Shown: positions 16,622 to 26,228 of the stretch, piece by piece
Position numbering within the stretch: position 1 is the first letter of the stretch
Layout: each line of letters opens with the position of its first letter
From: Bacillus wiedmannii
Lineage (GTDB): Bacteria; Bacillota; Bacilli; Bacillales; Bacillaceae_G
Reading direction: 5' to 3'
NCBI RefSeq assembly: GCF_001583695.1
Contig: NZ_LOBC01000017.1
Coordinates: forward strand, 186,001 to 250,000
Length of the DNA stretch: 64,000 bases
Translations under genes and position numbers: made by a program
Notes under the pieces: generated by a model
The model's input: only the letters and a program-made list of their open reading frames with translations
Databases searched by the model: none
What the model was told of the DNA's origin: nothing

Positions 16622-18163
16622 TTGGAATCTCAATTATCCAAAAAAGACTCCAACAATACAAAATTTGTTGTTGCAGGTTTATTACTTGGTATTTTAATGG
16701 CGGCAATGGATAATACAATCGTTGCAACAGCAATGGCAACGATTGTTGGAGACCTAGGAGGATTTGACAAGTTCGTTTGGGTCACGTCTGCATATATGGT
16801 AGCAACAATGGCAGGGATGCCTATCTTCGGAAAACTTTCTGATATGTACGGACGGAAACGCTTTTATATTGGTGGTCTCATTCTTTTCTTATTTGGTTCT
16901 GCACTTTGCGGGACAGCATCTAGTATTGAGCAACTAAGTATTTATAGAGCAATTCAAGGGATCGGTGGCGGTGCTCTTATGCCTATCGCCTTCACGATTA
17001 TGTACGATATATTCCCACCAGAAAAGCGTGGGAAAATGACAGGGCTATTTGGTGCGGTTTTCGGGACATCTAGTGTATTTGGCCCTTTATTAGGTGCTTA
17101 TATTACAGACTATATAAGTTGGCATTGGGTCTTCTATATTAATATTCCATTAGGAATTATCTCCTTCTTCTTCATTACTAAATACTACAGTGAATCTCTA
17201 GAATTTAGAAAACAAAAAATTGATTGGGCTGGCGCTATTACACTTGTTATTAGTATCGTTTGCTTAATGTTTGCCTTAGAACTTGGTGGTAAAGAATACG
17301 CATGGAATTCCACTGTAATTATCGGTTTATTTACAACAGTTGTTATTATGCTTATTATTTTCTTCTTCGTAGAACGAAAAGCAACTGAGCCTATCATTTC
17401 TTTCCATCTATTTAAAAAACCTTTATTCGCAGCTAGCCAAGGCGTTGCCTTTTTCTATGGTGCCGCTTTTATTATCTGTACAGTTTATATCCCAATCTTC
17501 GTTCAAGGTGTTCTCGGTGGTTCAGCCTCCAATGCTGGATTAATTTTAACACCTATGATGGTTGGCTCTGTAATTGGAAGTCAAACAGGTGGACAGTTAG
17601 CTTCTCGAACAAGCTATCGTAACATCATGATGGTATCTGGCATTTTCTTCGTAATTGGTATTTATTTACTAAGCACTTTAACAATGGATACACCTCGTCT
17701 ACTTGTAACGCTATTTATGGTTCTCACTGGACTTGGAGTTGGTTTCTCGTTCTCAGTTTTAAGTATGTCTTCTATCCACAAGTTAGAAATGCGAGACCGT
17801 GGTTCTGCTACATCAACAAACTCATTCTTCCGTTCACTCGGTATGACTCTTGGTGTAACGATTTTTGGTACAATTCAAAACCATATTTTTACTACTAAAT
17901 TAAACACTGTGTTCCCTCCTGAACTAGCTAAATTAGTTCCAAAAGGCGGAGACACAAGTTTCTTATTATCACAAGGTGCTACCGAGAAGATTCCAGCTGA
18001 AATATTAACTGGTATTAAAGATGCTCTCGCTACCTCTATTGCCAGTACATTCTTCTGGGCACTGATCCCGGCTGTACTAAGTGTTATTTGTATTTTACTT
18101 ATGGGAAATGAACGCCTCTTTACAGGTCCAAAAACGAAACAAAAACAAAAGCAAGTAAGTTAA
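16622..18163 (+). CDS. MFS multidrug efflux transporter (DHA2 / 14-TM type)
   Basis: Proton-driven drug export across the membrane. 513 residues with about 14 hydrophobic segments; signature DNTIVATAMATIVGDL in helix 1, motif A GKLSDMYGRKR after helix 2, and the GxxxGPxxG-type motif GTSSVFGPLLGAYI in helix 5, as in EmrB/QacA-like proteins. The start is a TTG with AAAGGAGG seven bases upstream; the frame is open for 18 more codons without a site. It is followed by a terminator and then a PadR-like regulator on the same strand. Substrate unknown. Confidence 0.9.
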   Translation: MESQLSKKDSNNTKFVVAGLLLGILMAAMDNTIVATAMATIVGDLGGFDKFVWVTSAYMVATMAGMPIFGKLSDMYGRKRFYIGGLILFLFGSALCGTASSIEQLSIYRAIQGIGGGALMPIAFTIMYDIFPPEKRGKMTGLFGAVFGTSSVFGPLLGAYITDYISWHWVFYINIPLGIISFFFITKYYSESLEFRKQKIDWAGAITLVISIVCLMFALELGGKEYAWNSTVIIGLFTTVVIMLIIFFFVERKATEPIISFHLFKKPLFAASQGVAFFYGAAFIICTVYIPIFVQGVLGGSASNAGLILTPMMVGSVIGSQTGGQLASRTSYRNIMMVSGIFFVIGIYLLSTLTMDTPRLLVTLFMVLTGLGVGFSFSVLSMSSIHKLEMRDRGSATSTNSFFRSLGMTLGVTIFGTIQNHIFTTKLNTVFPPELAKLVPKGGDTSFLLSQGATEKIPAEILTGIKDALATSIASTFFWALIPAVLSVICILLMGNERLFTGPKTKQKQKQVS

Positions 18164-18175
18164 TATAGAGAAAAG

Positions 18176-18213
18176 AAACGGCATATCCCTTTATGAAAAC
18201 GGATATGCCGTTT
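18176..18213 (+). terminator. Terminator after the MFS transporter gene
   Basis: 13-bp arms AAACGGCATATCC and GGATATGCCGTTT, 12-base loop, followed by TATAAT-rich DNA. It separates the transporter from the PadR-like gene. Confidence 0.8.
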
Positions 18214-18254
18214 ATAATATGTATAAAGTTTTTATTTATAGGAGTTGAGACAGC

Positions 18255-18812
18255 ATGAGCATGAAATTAGTCATTCTCGGCTTGCTACTCGAAGGAGATA
18301 AACATCCATATGAAGTGCAACACATCATGAAAGAACGACAAATGGATTGTTATATTAAATATGCAAAAGGATCACTTTACTACGCCTTCGAGCAATTAGA
18401 AAAGCAGGGTGCAATTCGTATTACCACGATTGTTCGAGATACGAATAGACCCGATAAAACAATCTTTCATATAACAGAAGAAGGTAAACGGTTATTTCAC
18501 ACGTTACTATTAAAACAATTCGAGGCACAAAATCAAATATATAAACCAATTTATTCAGCACTCTCTTTCGCTCATTTTGGTGATGATCAAGAGTTAATTC
18601 CTATTTTAGAAAAAAAGAAAAATGATACCGTTCAATATTTACATAAAATGCAAACTATATATGATTGTAGTAAAGGACAAATTCCACGTGCACAACTATA
18701 TATTTTACAAAGCGTTATTGAACATATTACAGTTGAATTGCAATGGTTAAACACCCTCCTTACAGATGCAGTTGCAGGGCGACTGTCAGAAATTGATATA
18801 GATACAAATTAA
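18255..18812 (+). CDS. PadR-family transcriptional regulator (long type)
   Basis: 185 residues. The N-terminal winged helix (LVILGLLLEGDKHPYEV...KGSLYYAFEQLEKQGAI) is typical PadR; the C-terminal about 90 residues form a helical dimerisation domain as in the longer PadR/Vir-type subfamily. Start ATG follows GGAG. It lies 91 bp after the MFS exporter and may control it, but a terminator separates them, so expression is at least partly independent. Which operator it binds cannot be seen; the palindrome in the MFS promoter is a candidate. Confidence 0.85.
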   Translation: MSMKLVILGLLLEGDKHPYEVQHIMKERQMDCYIKYAKGSLYYAFEQLEKQGAIRITTIVRDTNRPDKTIFHITEEGKRLFHTLLLKQFEAQNQIYKPIYSALSFAHFGDDQELIPILEKKKNDTVQYLHKMQTIYDCSKGQIPRAQLYILQSVIEHITVELQWLNTLLTDAVAGRLSEIDIDTN

Positions 18813-18865
18813 ACTTATAAAGAAGAAACTGTAAAAAGACAATAAAGTTATTTCTTTTTACACCC

Positions 18866-18918
18866 TAAAACAAGCATAGCCCCGTTCTAACTTAGGACGG
18901 GGGATGCTTGTTTTATTT
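18866..18918. terminator. Long hairpin terminator after the PadR-like gene
   Basis: AAAACAAGCAT ... ATGCTTGTTTT outer arms plus an inner CCCCGTTC/GGACGGGG-type stem, with a T-rich tail. Confidence 0.8.
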
Positions 18919-19003
18919 TCGCTATAAGATACTTATTTCACTGCACTCAAAAATATAACAAAGATTTATTTATCACCGGTATCCCATAATAGAAGATTAT
19001 TTC

Positions 19004-19435
19004 TTAAAATTCTATATAAAAAGGATGTTGATTTTCATCCAAACTGTATTCAATTCTTTGTCTGAAATTCATAAAATTCACCATCTCTAACGCCTGCTCA
19101 ATAGGATAGAACCCTACTTCCAAACTTTCTGGTGTAGTCGTTAATTTACCTCCAACTGGTCTAGCTAAAAACAACGTATTACAGATTGAATGGTTCACAT
19201 TTTGGAATACTCCACAAAATTTTAATACTTCAATATCAATACCTGTTTCCTCTTTAGTCTCCCTTATTGCAGCATCTTTCAAAGACTCCCCTTCTTCAAC
19301 TTGTCCACCTGGCATTTCCCATCCTCTTCTAGGTCCCTTAATTAATAGAATTTCTTTTTGTTCATTAATTACAATTGTCGCTGCTGAAACTATATGTTTT
19401 GGTGGTGAATAAATATTTTTTGTACTTTGTTCCAA
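19004..19435 (-). CDS. Nudix hydrolase
   Basis: 143 residues. The Nudix box is complete: GGQVEEGE, then REtkEETG (pattern Gx5Ex7REUxEExGU), so it should cleave a nucleoside diphosphate linked to another moiety with Mg2+. The substrate cannot be told from sequence. The start is a TTG after GGGGAA (six bases), a modest site. It is monocistronic, convergent with the PadR-like gene, and the region upstream holds the metE control sequence in the opposite direction. Confidence 0.85.
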   Translation of the reverse strand: MEQSTKNIYSPPKHIVSAATIVINEQKEILLIKGPRRGWEMPGGQVEEGESLKDAAIRETKEETGIDIEVLKFCGVFQNVNHSICNTLFLARPVGGKLTTTPESLEVGFYPIEQALEMVNFMNFRQRIEYSLDENQHPFYIEF

Positions 19436-19719
19436 TTGAAATTCCCCATTTCTATAAACTTAGTATATTTATCTTTATACAGGAGCCTTACTCTTTCTTG
19501 TGATACGTTACTATTTCAAAATGAACCATTCAATTTCCTTCCATCTCCCAAAATACGGAAGAGTTTTCAAATAAAATAACTCGTATCTTATCTCTATACA
19601 AGTGTATACTTCTTTGTATGTTTAATCGCTCTTCATTTCAATTCCCTTCGCCTTAAAAAACTCAGAAAAATCATAATAATTAAAATTAAAAACTTTAGAA
19701 TTTTCTTATTTTAAAACAG

Positions 19720-19749
19720 TAGACAAAATTCCAAAAATTGTGTTAGAAT
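19720..19749 (+). promoter_or_regulatory. Likely sigma-A promoter of the metE leader
   Basis: TAGACA (19720-19725), 18-bp spacer, TAGAAT (19744-19749), placed about 50 bp ahead of the cobalamin riboswitch core. Nothing else is apparent in 19436-19719. Confidence 0.55.
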
Positions 19750-19784
19750 TTGTTTCAATATCATATCGCTTGTTAACTTCCTTT

Positions 19785-19985
19785 CAAAAGGAAAATAGGT
19801 ACACGAAAATTTCGTTTCGTGTTTAAAAGGGAAGCTTGGTGAAACTCCAACACGGTCCCGCCACTGTAAATGCTGAGATTTCTTTTCTATGCCACTGTGA
19901 AAACGGGAAGGTAAAAGAGATTATATGAAGCATAAGTCAGGAGACCTGCCTGTTTTAACAACACTGATAGATTCACGGATGATGA
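19785..19985 (+). promoter_or_regulatory. Cobalamin (B12) riboswitch controlling metE
   Basis: The conserved B12-box core is clear: GGGAAGCTTGGTGAAACTCC (19830-19849), followed by CGGTCCCGCCACTGTAA, and the closing GTCAGGAGACCTGCC (about 19936-19950). Just after it, TGTTTTAACA (about 19952) can pair with TGTTAAAACA (about 19991), a likely expression-platform element. With adenosylcobalamin bound, the B12-independent synthase downstream should be turned off, which is the known logic for metE in Firmicutes with a B12-dependent alternative. Confidence 0.93.
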
Positions 19986-20095
19986 TGAGGTGTTAAAACA
20001 AAAAGGAAGGCTTATTTTCTATGCCTTTATGCTTTTTGTTATAGGTATTTCCTAGTAAACGGAAATGCTTACTTTCAATTAGGGAGGAATTTAAA

Positions 20096-22384
20096 ATGGC
20101 AATTCAAACAAGTAACTTAGGTTATCCACGTATCGGACTACAACGAGAGTGGAAAAAGACATTGGAAGCTTTTTGGTCCAATAAAATCGATGAAGAACAA
20201 TTTTTAACAAAGATGAAAGAAATTCGCCTTCAACACGTAAAAGTACAGCAAGAAAAAGGGATTGAACTCATTCCAATTGGCGACTTTACATATTATGATC
20301 ACGTTTTGGATACTGCTTATATGCTAGGATTTATCCCATCACGTTTTTCTGAGTTTACATCTTACCTTGATGTATATTTCGCAATGGCGCGTGGCTCTAA
20401 AGATCACGTAGCTTCTGAAATGACAAAATGGTTTAACACAAACTATCATTATATCGTTCCTGAATATGAAGAGGGATTACAAATCTCTTTAAAAGATAAT
20501 CGTCCACTTCGCTTATACGAAGAGGCAAAACAAGAATTAGGAGTAGATGGAAAACCTGTTATTTTAGGACCATATACTTTCTTAAAATTAGCTAAAGGTT
20601 ATACACAAGAACAATTTACTACGATTTTAAAACAATTAGTTGCACCATACGTACAACTGCTTTCAGAACTACATGCAGCTGGTGCACAAGTCATTCAAGT
20701 TGATGAACCGATTTTCGCTTCTTTAACGAAAGAAGAAGTTCAACAAGCAAAAGAAATTTATGAAGCTATTCGTAAAGAAGTTCCAAATGCGAATCTTCTT
20801 TTACAAACATATTTTGATAGTGTAGAAGAAAACTATGAAGAAATTATTACATTCCCTGTATCCGGTATTGGATTAGATTTCGTTCATGGTAAAGAAGGTA
20901 ATCTACATGCTATTTCAAAATATGGATTCCCAGCTGATAAAATTTTAGCTGTCGGTTGTATAGATGGCCGTAACATTTGGAGAGCTGACCTTGATGAAGT
21001 TATTACGTTATTTACAACGTTACAAAAAGAAGCCCAAACGAAAGACTTCATCGTTCAGCCTTCTTGTAGCTTATTGCATACACCAATCGATAAAACAGAA
21101 GAAACTCACTTATCGACTGAACTATTCGATGCGTTAGCATTTGCAAATCAAAAATTAGAAGAGTTAGTTCTCATTCACTCTGCTCTCACTAAAGGTACAG
21201 AAAGTATTAGTAATGAGCTGGAAACATATCGAAATGTACATCATACAATTCGTTCATCTGCTGTACGTAACCGTGAAGATGTCAAAGCAGCACGAACAGC
21301 ACTAAAAGAAGAAGATTTTTCACGTCCTCTTCCATTTGAAAAACGATACGAATTACAACAAGTTGCCCTAGAGTTACCGTTATTACCAACAACGACTATT
21401 GGTAGCTTCCCGCAAACAACTGAAGTTCGTCAAACGCGAAAAGAATGGCGTAACGGTGTTATTTCAAATGAACAATATGAGCAATTTATTGAAAAAGAGA
21501 CAGAAAAATGGATTCGTTACCAAGAAGAAATTGGTCTTGATGTCCTTGTACATGGTGAATTCGAAAGAACTGACATGGTCGAATATTTTGGTGAGCGCCT
21601 TGCTGGTTTCTCATTCACTAAAAACGGTTGGGTACAATCATACGGTTCTCGCTGCGTAAAACCACCTGTTATTTATGGTGATGTTGCCTTTATTAATGGA
21701 ATGACTATTAAGGAAACGGTTTATGCACAAAGCTTAACAGAGAAAGTTGTAAAAGGAATGTTAACTGGACCTGTTACGATTTTAAATTGGTCTTTCGTTC
21801 GAAATGACATTCCAAGAAAAGAAGTTTCGTATCAAATTGCATTAGCTCTTCGTCACGAAATTGAACTACTTGAATCTTCCGGAATTCGAGTAATCCAAGT
21901 CGATGAGCCAGCACTTCGTGAAGGAATGCCACTAAAAGAAAAAGATTGGGACGCTTATATTACATGGGCAGTACAATCCTTCCTTTTAGCAACTTCTTCT
22001 GTAGCAAATGAAACACAAATTCATACGCATATGTGTTACAGTAACTTCGAAGATATTGTTGATGCGATTCGCGCATTAGATGCAGATGTGATTTCTATCG
22101 AAACATCAAGAAGTCACGGTGAATTTATTGACACATTAAAACATACAACATATGAAAAAGGCATCGGTCTAGGTGTATATGATATTCATAGTCCACGTGT
22201 ACCGAGTAAAGATGAAATGTATAAAATCGTGGAACAATCTTTAGAAGTATGCGATCCTAAATATTTCTGGATTAATCCTGATTGTGGTTTAAAAACGAGA
22301 AGAACGGAAGAAGTTATCCCGGCTTTAGAACACATGGTGCAAGCAGCAAAAGATGCACGTTCCCTACTAAAAACAAACGCATAA
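20096..22384 (+). CDS. metE: Cobalamin-independent methionine synthase
   Basis: Transfers a methyl group from 5-methyltetrahydropteroyl-triglutamate to homocysteine. 762 residues, the normal full length, with two TIM-barrel halves. The N-terminal barrel starts GYPRIG; the catalytic C-terminal barrel has TTIGSFPQT, the zinc ligands HTHMCYSN (His and Cys) and DCGLKTRR (Cys), and VDEPALREG. Start ATG follows GGGAGGAA. Expression is set by the B12 riboswitch upstream. It converges with the 129-residue gene at a shared hairpin. Confidence 0.97.
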   Translation: MAIQTSNLGYPRIGLQREWKKTLEAFWSNKIDEEQFLTKMKEIRLQHVKVQQEKGIELIPIGDFTYYDHVLDTAYMLGFIPSRFSEFTSYLDVYFAMARGSKDHVASEMTKWFNTNYHYIVPEYEEGLQISLKDNRPLRLYEEAKQELGVDGKPVILGPYTFLKLAKGYTQEQFTTILKQLVAPYVQLLSELHAAGAQVIQVDEPIFASLTKEEVQQAKEIYEAIRKEVPNANLLLQTYFDSVEENYEEIITFPVSGIGLDFVHGKEGNLHAISKYGFPADKILAVGCIDGRNIWRADLDEVITLFTTLQKEAQTKDFIVQPSCSLLHTPIDKTEETHLSTELFDALAFANQKLEELVLIHSALTKGTESISNELETYRNVHHTIRSSAVRNREDVKAARTALKEEDFSRPLPFEKRYELQQVALELPLLPTTTIGSFPQTTEVRQTRKEWRNGVISNEQYEQFIEKETEKWIRYQEEIGLDVLVHGEFERTDMVEYFGERLAGFSFTKNGWVQSYGSRCVKPPVIYGDVAFINGMTIKETVYAQSLTEKVVKGMLTGPVTILNWSFVRNDIPRKEVSYQIALALRHEIELLESSGIRVIQVDEPALREGMPLKEKDWDAYITWAVQSFLLATSSVANETQIHTHMCYSNFEDIVDAIRALDADVISIETSRSHGEFIDTLKHTTYEKGIGLGVYDIHSPRVPSKDEMYKIVEQSLEVCDPKYFWINPDCGLKTRRTEEVIPALEHMVQAAKDARSLLKTNA

Positions 22385-22386
22385 CG

Positions 22387-22425
22387 AAAATGGGTTATCC
22401 TTTTTGAGGATAACCCATTTTTTAT
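22387..22425. terminator. Bidirectional terminator after metE
   Basis: AAAATGGGTTATCC/GGATAACCCATTTT with a seven-base loop; T run on both strands. Confidence 0.9.
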
Positions 22426-22811
22426 TCTTTACTTTCAAAAAAGAATTCGTATTGTATTTTATATAATTCATCATCCGTTGGTTCTTCAAGAGGAGTTGCT
22501 TGTAATACAACTGTATACTCACCATTTGGAATAGGGATTTGAAATTTATTTGAAAGAATACTTGTTACAACGATACATTCATTTTCAATTGTAAAAGGAA
22601 CTGTAACCGTTCTAATCACTTCTTCTTTCTCAATATGCTTCCCGCAAGTCACTTTTACTTCACAAGTATAATCAGAGAGTGCTTCAAAAATAACAGTTCC
22701 ATCCGCCTTCGCATAACCTCTTTCAAAATCTTCATCCGTCCAGTCAACGTAAGGCTGATCACCGTCATAGTTCATCAACATTAATTGCGAATACGAAATT
22801 GTTAACTCCAT
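22422..22811 (-). CDS. Conserved hypothetical protein
   Basis: 129 residues, acidic (many Asp/Glu), with alternating hydrophobic strands such as CEVKVTCGK and YTVVLQAT, so a mainly beta fold. No signal peptide, no membrane segment and no known catalytic motif. I do not recognise the family. Start ATG follows AGGAGAAG. It lies 35 bp upstream... on the same strand as nucB is downstream of it in reading order only at the other side: nucB (22847) is transcribed first and this gene follows it, so the two may form one transcript. Confidence 0.7.
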   Translation of the reverse strand: MELTISYSQLMLMNYDGDQPYVDWTDEDFERGYAKADGTVIFEALSDYTCEVKVTCGKHIEKEEVIRTVTVPFTIENECIVVTSILSNKFQIPIPNGEYTVVLQATPLEEPTDDELYKIQYEFFFESKE

Positions 22812-22846
22812 AGGTCACTTCTCCTTCATTATGAAATATGCAACTA

Positions 22847-23281
22847 CTACTTTACGTCAAATTTCACACGTGTACCATCTGGGTATTTATCTAACTTATT
22901 CCCTACCCAAGACCCTGCCCCGCGATTATCGGCTGGACTTATATATTCAATATGTGCTCCTTTTCCGCCTTCTTTACACATCGCCATTGGCCATTCATCA
23001 CGATCATACCCTTTTTTTGATGGGTATGGAGCTAACGATAATTTTCTTCTATCCGCAGCGCCACCACGGTCGATTGTACAAACTTCTGAATGCCCTTCTT
23101 TTATAGCATCGGTAATATGTTTCCCTGTCTCTGGATATCGCTCTTTCGGAAATTCTAGAACTTGATCATACGCATTTGTTTTTTTGATACTTGTTTCTTC
23201 TGGAACAAGTACTTCATACACCGCTACTACAATAGAAAGAATTGCAATAATTGAAATGATAATACCTTTTAATTGCTTCAT
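22847..23281 (-). CDS. nucB: Secreted deoxyribonuclease NucB
   Basis: 144 residues: a signal peptide or signal anchor (about 5-24, [20 protein letters not shown]) and a NucA/NucB nuclease domain. The diagnostic wording is present: [49 protein letters not shown]. subtilis NucB is an extracellular DNase made by the mother cell during sporulation. The start ATG at 23281 follows GGAGG; a further ATG upstream overlaps that site. Function rests on strong similarity to remembered NucB sequence; regulation by a sporulation sigma factor was not confirmed. Confidence 0.9.
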   Translation of the reverse strand: MKQLKGIIISIIAILSIVVAVYEVLVPEETSIKKTNAYDQVLEFPKERYPETGKHITDAIKEGHSEVCTIDRGGAADRRKLSLAPYPSKKGYDRDEWPMAMCKEGGKGAHIEYISPADNRGAGSWVGNKLDKYPDGTRVKFDVK

Positions 23282-23518
23282 GTATACCTCCATGATTCTA
23301 CCAGTTTCTTTTCCTCCGTTATTATAACAAACTTCTCCTGTATATGTTTTCAGACATTATTTTAGCTCTTCTTCGCCATTCCGCCAAAAAACTCTCATTT
23401 TCCTTCATCTTTTCACTAATGCTGTAGAAAACTAATAACCTTCCGACATTCTTTTTTAAAGGAAGTCCTCATAAAAGATTGAAATGATATATACGATACT
23501 TTTTGGGGAGGAAATAAC

Positions 23519-24268
23519 ATGGAAGCTATCTATAAAACGAAAGATGTCACGAATAAAACAGGCATCCCAAAACATATAGTCCGTAAATATAGCCAACTGT
23601 TAGAGGAACATGGTTATATCATTTCAAAAACAGCTGATGCTCGTATTTATAAACTGGATGATTTAAAACTATTGAAATCTATACATGAAAGATCTGCTAA
23701 ACTGCAAGAAGATATTTCAGAAACGATACCTATTATTTTAAAAGAAAAAGAGGACCCGCCTGTACCCGCTATACAAGATAAGCAAGAAATACAAACGAAA
23801 GAAAAAGAAGATGGGCGTAACTTTGAGGAGTTCATGTTAAAACTTGAAATGCTCGCTCAATTAAATGAAGCAATTATTCATCAAAATTCTACTCTTATTA
23901 CCCAAAATCGTTTAAAAGATGAAAAGCTAGATGAATTGATGCAACAAGTTTATGTAAAAGAAGGCTCTCAAGAAAAAATGCTACAAGAGTTAGTAGATCA
24001 TGCCGCTCAAACAGATGCCCTGCAAAAAGAAAAGATGGACTTATTAATGAATCATATGTATAAACGAGAATCCAAGCAAGAGGAAAAAATGAATAAACTC
24101 GTAAATCAAATTTATAATAAAGACAGCAACCGGGATGCACAACTTATGCAAGTGATTCGCGAAATTCAAGAAACAAAAAGATTAGTCGCAGCTTCGAAAG
24201 AACAAAGTTTTTTTCAATCATTTAGAAGTTTATTTAGCCGATCAAAACAAGAAAAAACATCTGAATAA
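23519..24268 (+). CDS. MerR-like HTH protein with tandem coiled-coil repeats
   Basis: 249 residues. Residues 1-65 look like a MerR-type winged helix (YKTKDVTNKTGIPKHIVRKY...ARIYKLDDL). After a charged linker, residues about 130-215 contain four to five copies of an 18-residue unit (EKLDELMQQVYVKEGSQ, EKMLQELVDHAA, EKMDLLMNHMYKRESKQ, EKMNKLVNQIYNKDSNR), a long coiled coil. The C-terminus (IREIQETKRLVA...SFFQSFRSLFSRS) is DUF3967-like, a module I associate with plasmid genes of this group; that link is from memory. DNA-binding scaffold roles such as RacA's are possible. Start ATG follows GGGAGG. Confidence 0.75.
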   Translation: MEAIYKTKDVTNKTGIPKHIVRKYSQLLEEHGYIISKTADARIYKLDDLKLLKSIHERSAKLQEDISETIPIILKEKEDPPVPAIQDKQEIQTKEKEDGRNFEEFMLKLEMLAQLNEAIIHQNSTLITQNRLKDEKLDELMQQVYVKEGSQEKMLQELVDHAAQTDALQKEKMDLLMNHMYKRESKQEEKMNKLVNQIYNKDSNRDAQLMQVIREIQETKRLVAASKEQSFFQSFRSLFSRSKQEKTSE

Positions 24269-24290
24269 AATAATATTTTTTTCCTATATA

Positions 24291-24325
24291 AAATAAAAAG
24301 TTACCTGCCATCGGTAACTTTTATT
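24291..24325. terminator. Terminator between the MerR-like gene and the kinase gene
   Basis: AAAAGTTACC-7-GGTAACTTTT; flanked by A and T runs, shared by two converging genes. Confidence 0.85.
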
Positions 24326-25595
24326 CCTTATTTCTTACAGCTGGCAATATAATAATCGCTTCAGTTCCTTTCCCACTTTCGCTTTTATATTCCAGCGTAC
24401 CATTATGCGCTTGTAAAATACTAAATGTTACCATAAGCCCTAATCCTGTCCCTTTTTCTTTTAAAGAATAATACGGTTGTCCCAGTCTTACTAACTGTTC
24501 TTTCGTCATTCCAACACCACTATCTTTAACTCTTATTACTATCGTTTCATCTTTTTGCATAGCCGTTACTTTTAAATATCCTTTATTTCCTTGGATTGCT
24601 TCAATACCATTTTTAACAACATTCATAATAGCTTGCTTCAATTTCGTCTTATCACCGATCGTATAAAGACTTTCAGAAATCTCAACTTGCAAATATACAC
24701 CTTGCATCGCAGCAAATGATGACATAAGAGTTGTCATTTCTATTAATTGAGCGGATAAGCAAATGTGTTCTTTTTTCTCAATTTGTGGCCTTGCTAAATT
24801 CAAATAATCTGAAATAATTTGTTCTGCCCGATCCAATTCGGCTAATACGAGACGCATATAATCCTTATTTTTCACATCTTCCGTACTTTCTAACAATTGA
24901 ATAAAACCACGAACAACAGTGAGTGGATTTCGAACCTCATGTGCAACACTTGCTGCCAACTCACTTACAATATTAAGCTTTTCTGACTTTTGCATCTCTG
25001 TACGTAGTATTGCATTTTCATTTAAATATTCTGTTAAGTACACTTGAAATACCATAGTCATAACCATAGTAAGCGAAGCAAATATATATCCGCTATATAA
25101 GTGTGAAATATGTGGTGTAAACCCCGTTTCTAACAGAACGTTAATCATGCCAATCACTAAAGAAACAAGTACGTATAGTGATGAAATCATAAATGCTAAA
25201 ATTAGCTTCTTATCCCTTGAAAATAGAGACCATTTCTTTGATAAAAATAATGGAACTATCAATAGAAATATTACTTCTATGACTGGAAGAAGGCTCATTC
25301 CCTTTAGCGCCCATTCATATGCAACAAAAATAACGGCCGGGATTAAACCAACAATCCCACCATATAAAAAACCACTAACAATCGGGATTGGGTGAAAATT
25401 ATACCCACAAATGTCACCAAAACAAATAGAGTATGTCATGGAGAGAATGAGTGTAATGCTGGATAAAAACATAATAAAGTAGCGGTTCGGCTTCGGAGGC
25501 ATTTCTTGATAACGATTTAAACGAATCGCTTCATATAAAAATAGTGGCAAAATAATGATGGCAATTTGGATCATTAAATCACGGATCAGCTCCAT
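24321..25595 (-). CDS. Sensor histidine kinase, KinB-like (sporulation type)
   Basis: 424 residues. Six hydrophobic segments in the first 190 residues form a 5TM-LYT-type membrane sensor. The H box HEVRNPLTVVRGFIQLL has its phosphoacceptor at His219; the ATPase part has the N box (NVVKNGIEAI), G1 (DSGVGM) and G2 (GTGLGL). This H-box wording is that of KinA/KinB-type kinases that feed the Spo0A phosphorelay. No response regulator is adjacent, as is usual for such orphan kinases. Start ATG follows GGGGATGAGAGG. That it acts on Spo0F is inference. Confidence 0.88.
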   Translation of the reverse strand: MELIRDLMIQIAIIILPLFLYEAIRLNRYQEMPPKPNRYFIMFLSSITLILSMTYSICFGDICGYNFHPIPIVSGFLYGGIVGLIPAVIFVAYEWALKGMSLLPVIEVIFLLIVPLFLSKKWSLFSRDKKLILAFMISSLYVLVSLVIGMINVLLETGFTPHISHLYSGYIFASLTMVMTMVFQVYLTEYLNENAILRTEMQKSEKLNIVSELAASVAHEVRNPLTVVRGFIQLLESTEDVKNKDYMRLVLAELDRAEQIISDYLNLARPQIEKKEHICLSAQLIEMTTLMSSFAAMQGVYLQVEISESLYTIGDKTKLKQAIMNVVKNGIEAIQGNKGYLKVTAMQKDETIVIRVKDSGVGMTKEQLVRLGQPYYSLKEKGTGLGLMVTFSILQAHNGTLEYKSESGKGTEAIIILPAVRNKE

Positions 25596-25904
25596 AGCCT
25601 CTCATCCCCTATATGTATTTTGATATGATTATATCATTTTACGGGTTTATTTGTTTTAAAATTTTGATTTTTCTTAACATATTTGTTAATTCTTTGTTAA
25701 CAACACATAATAATTGTTACAGATTTTCGAAATGAATGTAAACCCTGTACCAAATTTCTGCCCGACAGTATACAATGAATACGGATTACAAAGAAAATAA
25801 AAAATACTTCATGAGACGGACAACTATAGCAAAATACAGCATATAATCCATACTATCTATGTTTACAAATAAGTGATCATTATTTTAGTAGGAGGAAGAT
25901 AAAT
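25596..25904. other. Divergent intergenic region, kinase / 66-residue gene
   Basis: 309 bp, very AT-rich. An imperfect palindrome TGATATGATTATATCA is at 25621-25636, 26 bp before the kinase start; TTGTTAAT...TTGTTAACAA repeats lie near 25683-25708. No further gene or clear promoter pair could be settled by eye. Confidence 0.4.
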
Positions 25905-26105
25905 ATGGCGGGTACTACGCTTGTTTTAAAAGAAGAAAATTTGGTCGTTCTAGAAAATGTTGAAAAATCAGTATATGAAGAATTACAGCATAAAACCGGA
26001 GAAGAAAATTGCACATGTGCTGTGAATGAATCAGTTGTTCACCTTGGCAAAGTATCCTCTGTACTTTGGAATGAAGATGAAATAGATTGGGAGTACGGAT
26101 ATTAA
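25905..26105 (+). CDS. Small acidic hypothetical protein
   Basis: 66 residues, acidic, with a CTC motif in the middle (ENCTCAVNES) and an acidic aromatic end (WNEDEIDWEYGY). A strong AGGAGG site lies at good distance from the ATG, and a terminator follows directly, so it is a real single-gene unit. I do not recognise the family; no membrane segment is present. It sits between a sporulation-type kinase and patA, which says nothing certain about its job. Confidence 0.75.
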   Translation: MAGTTLVLKEENLVVLENVEKSVYEELQHKTGEENCTCAVNESVVHLGKVSSVLWNEDEIDWEYGY

Positions 26106-26132
26106 AAAGTCGCTTACAGCGGCTTTTTTTCT
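26104..26132 (+). terminator. Terminator of the 66-residue gene
   Basis: AAGTCGC-5-GCGGCTT stem with a run of seven T. Confidence 0.85.
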
Positions 26133-26228
26133 ATTATCCCTCTCTTTCTACATAACATATACACAAGCGAAATCATAGAAAATATGTTAAAATGAACTTA
26201 ATTTTCAAACGGAAGAAAGGGAGATACA

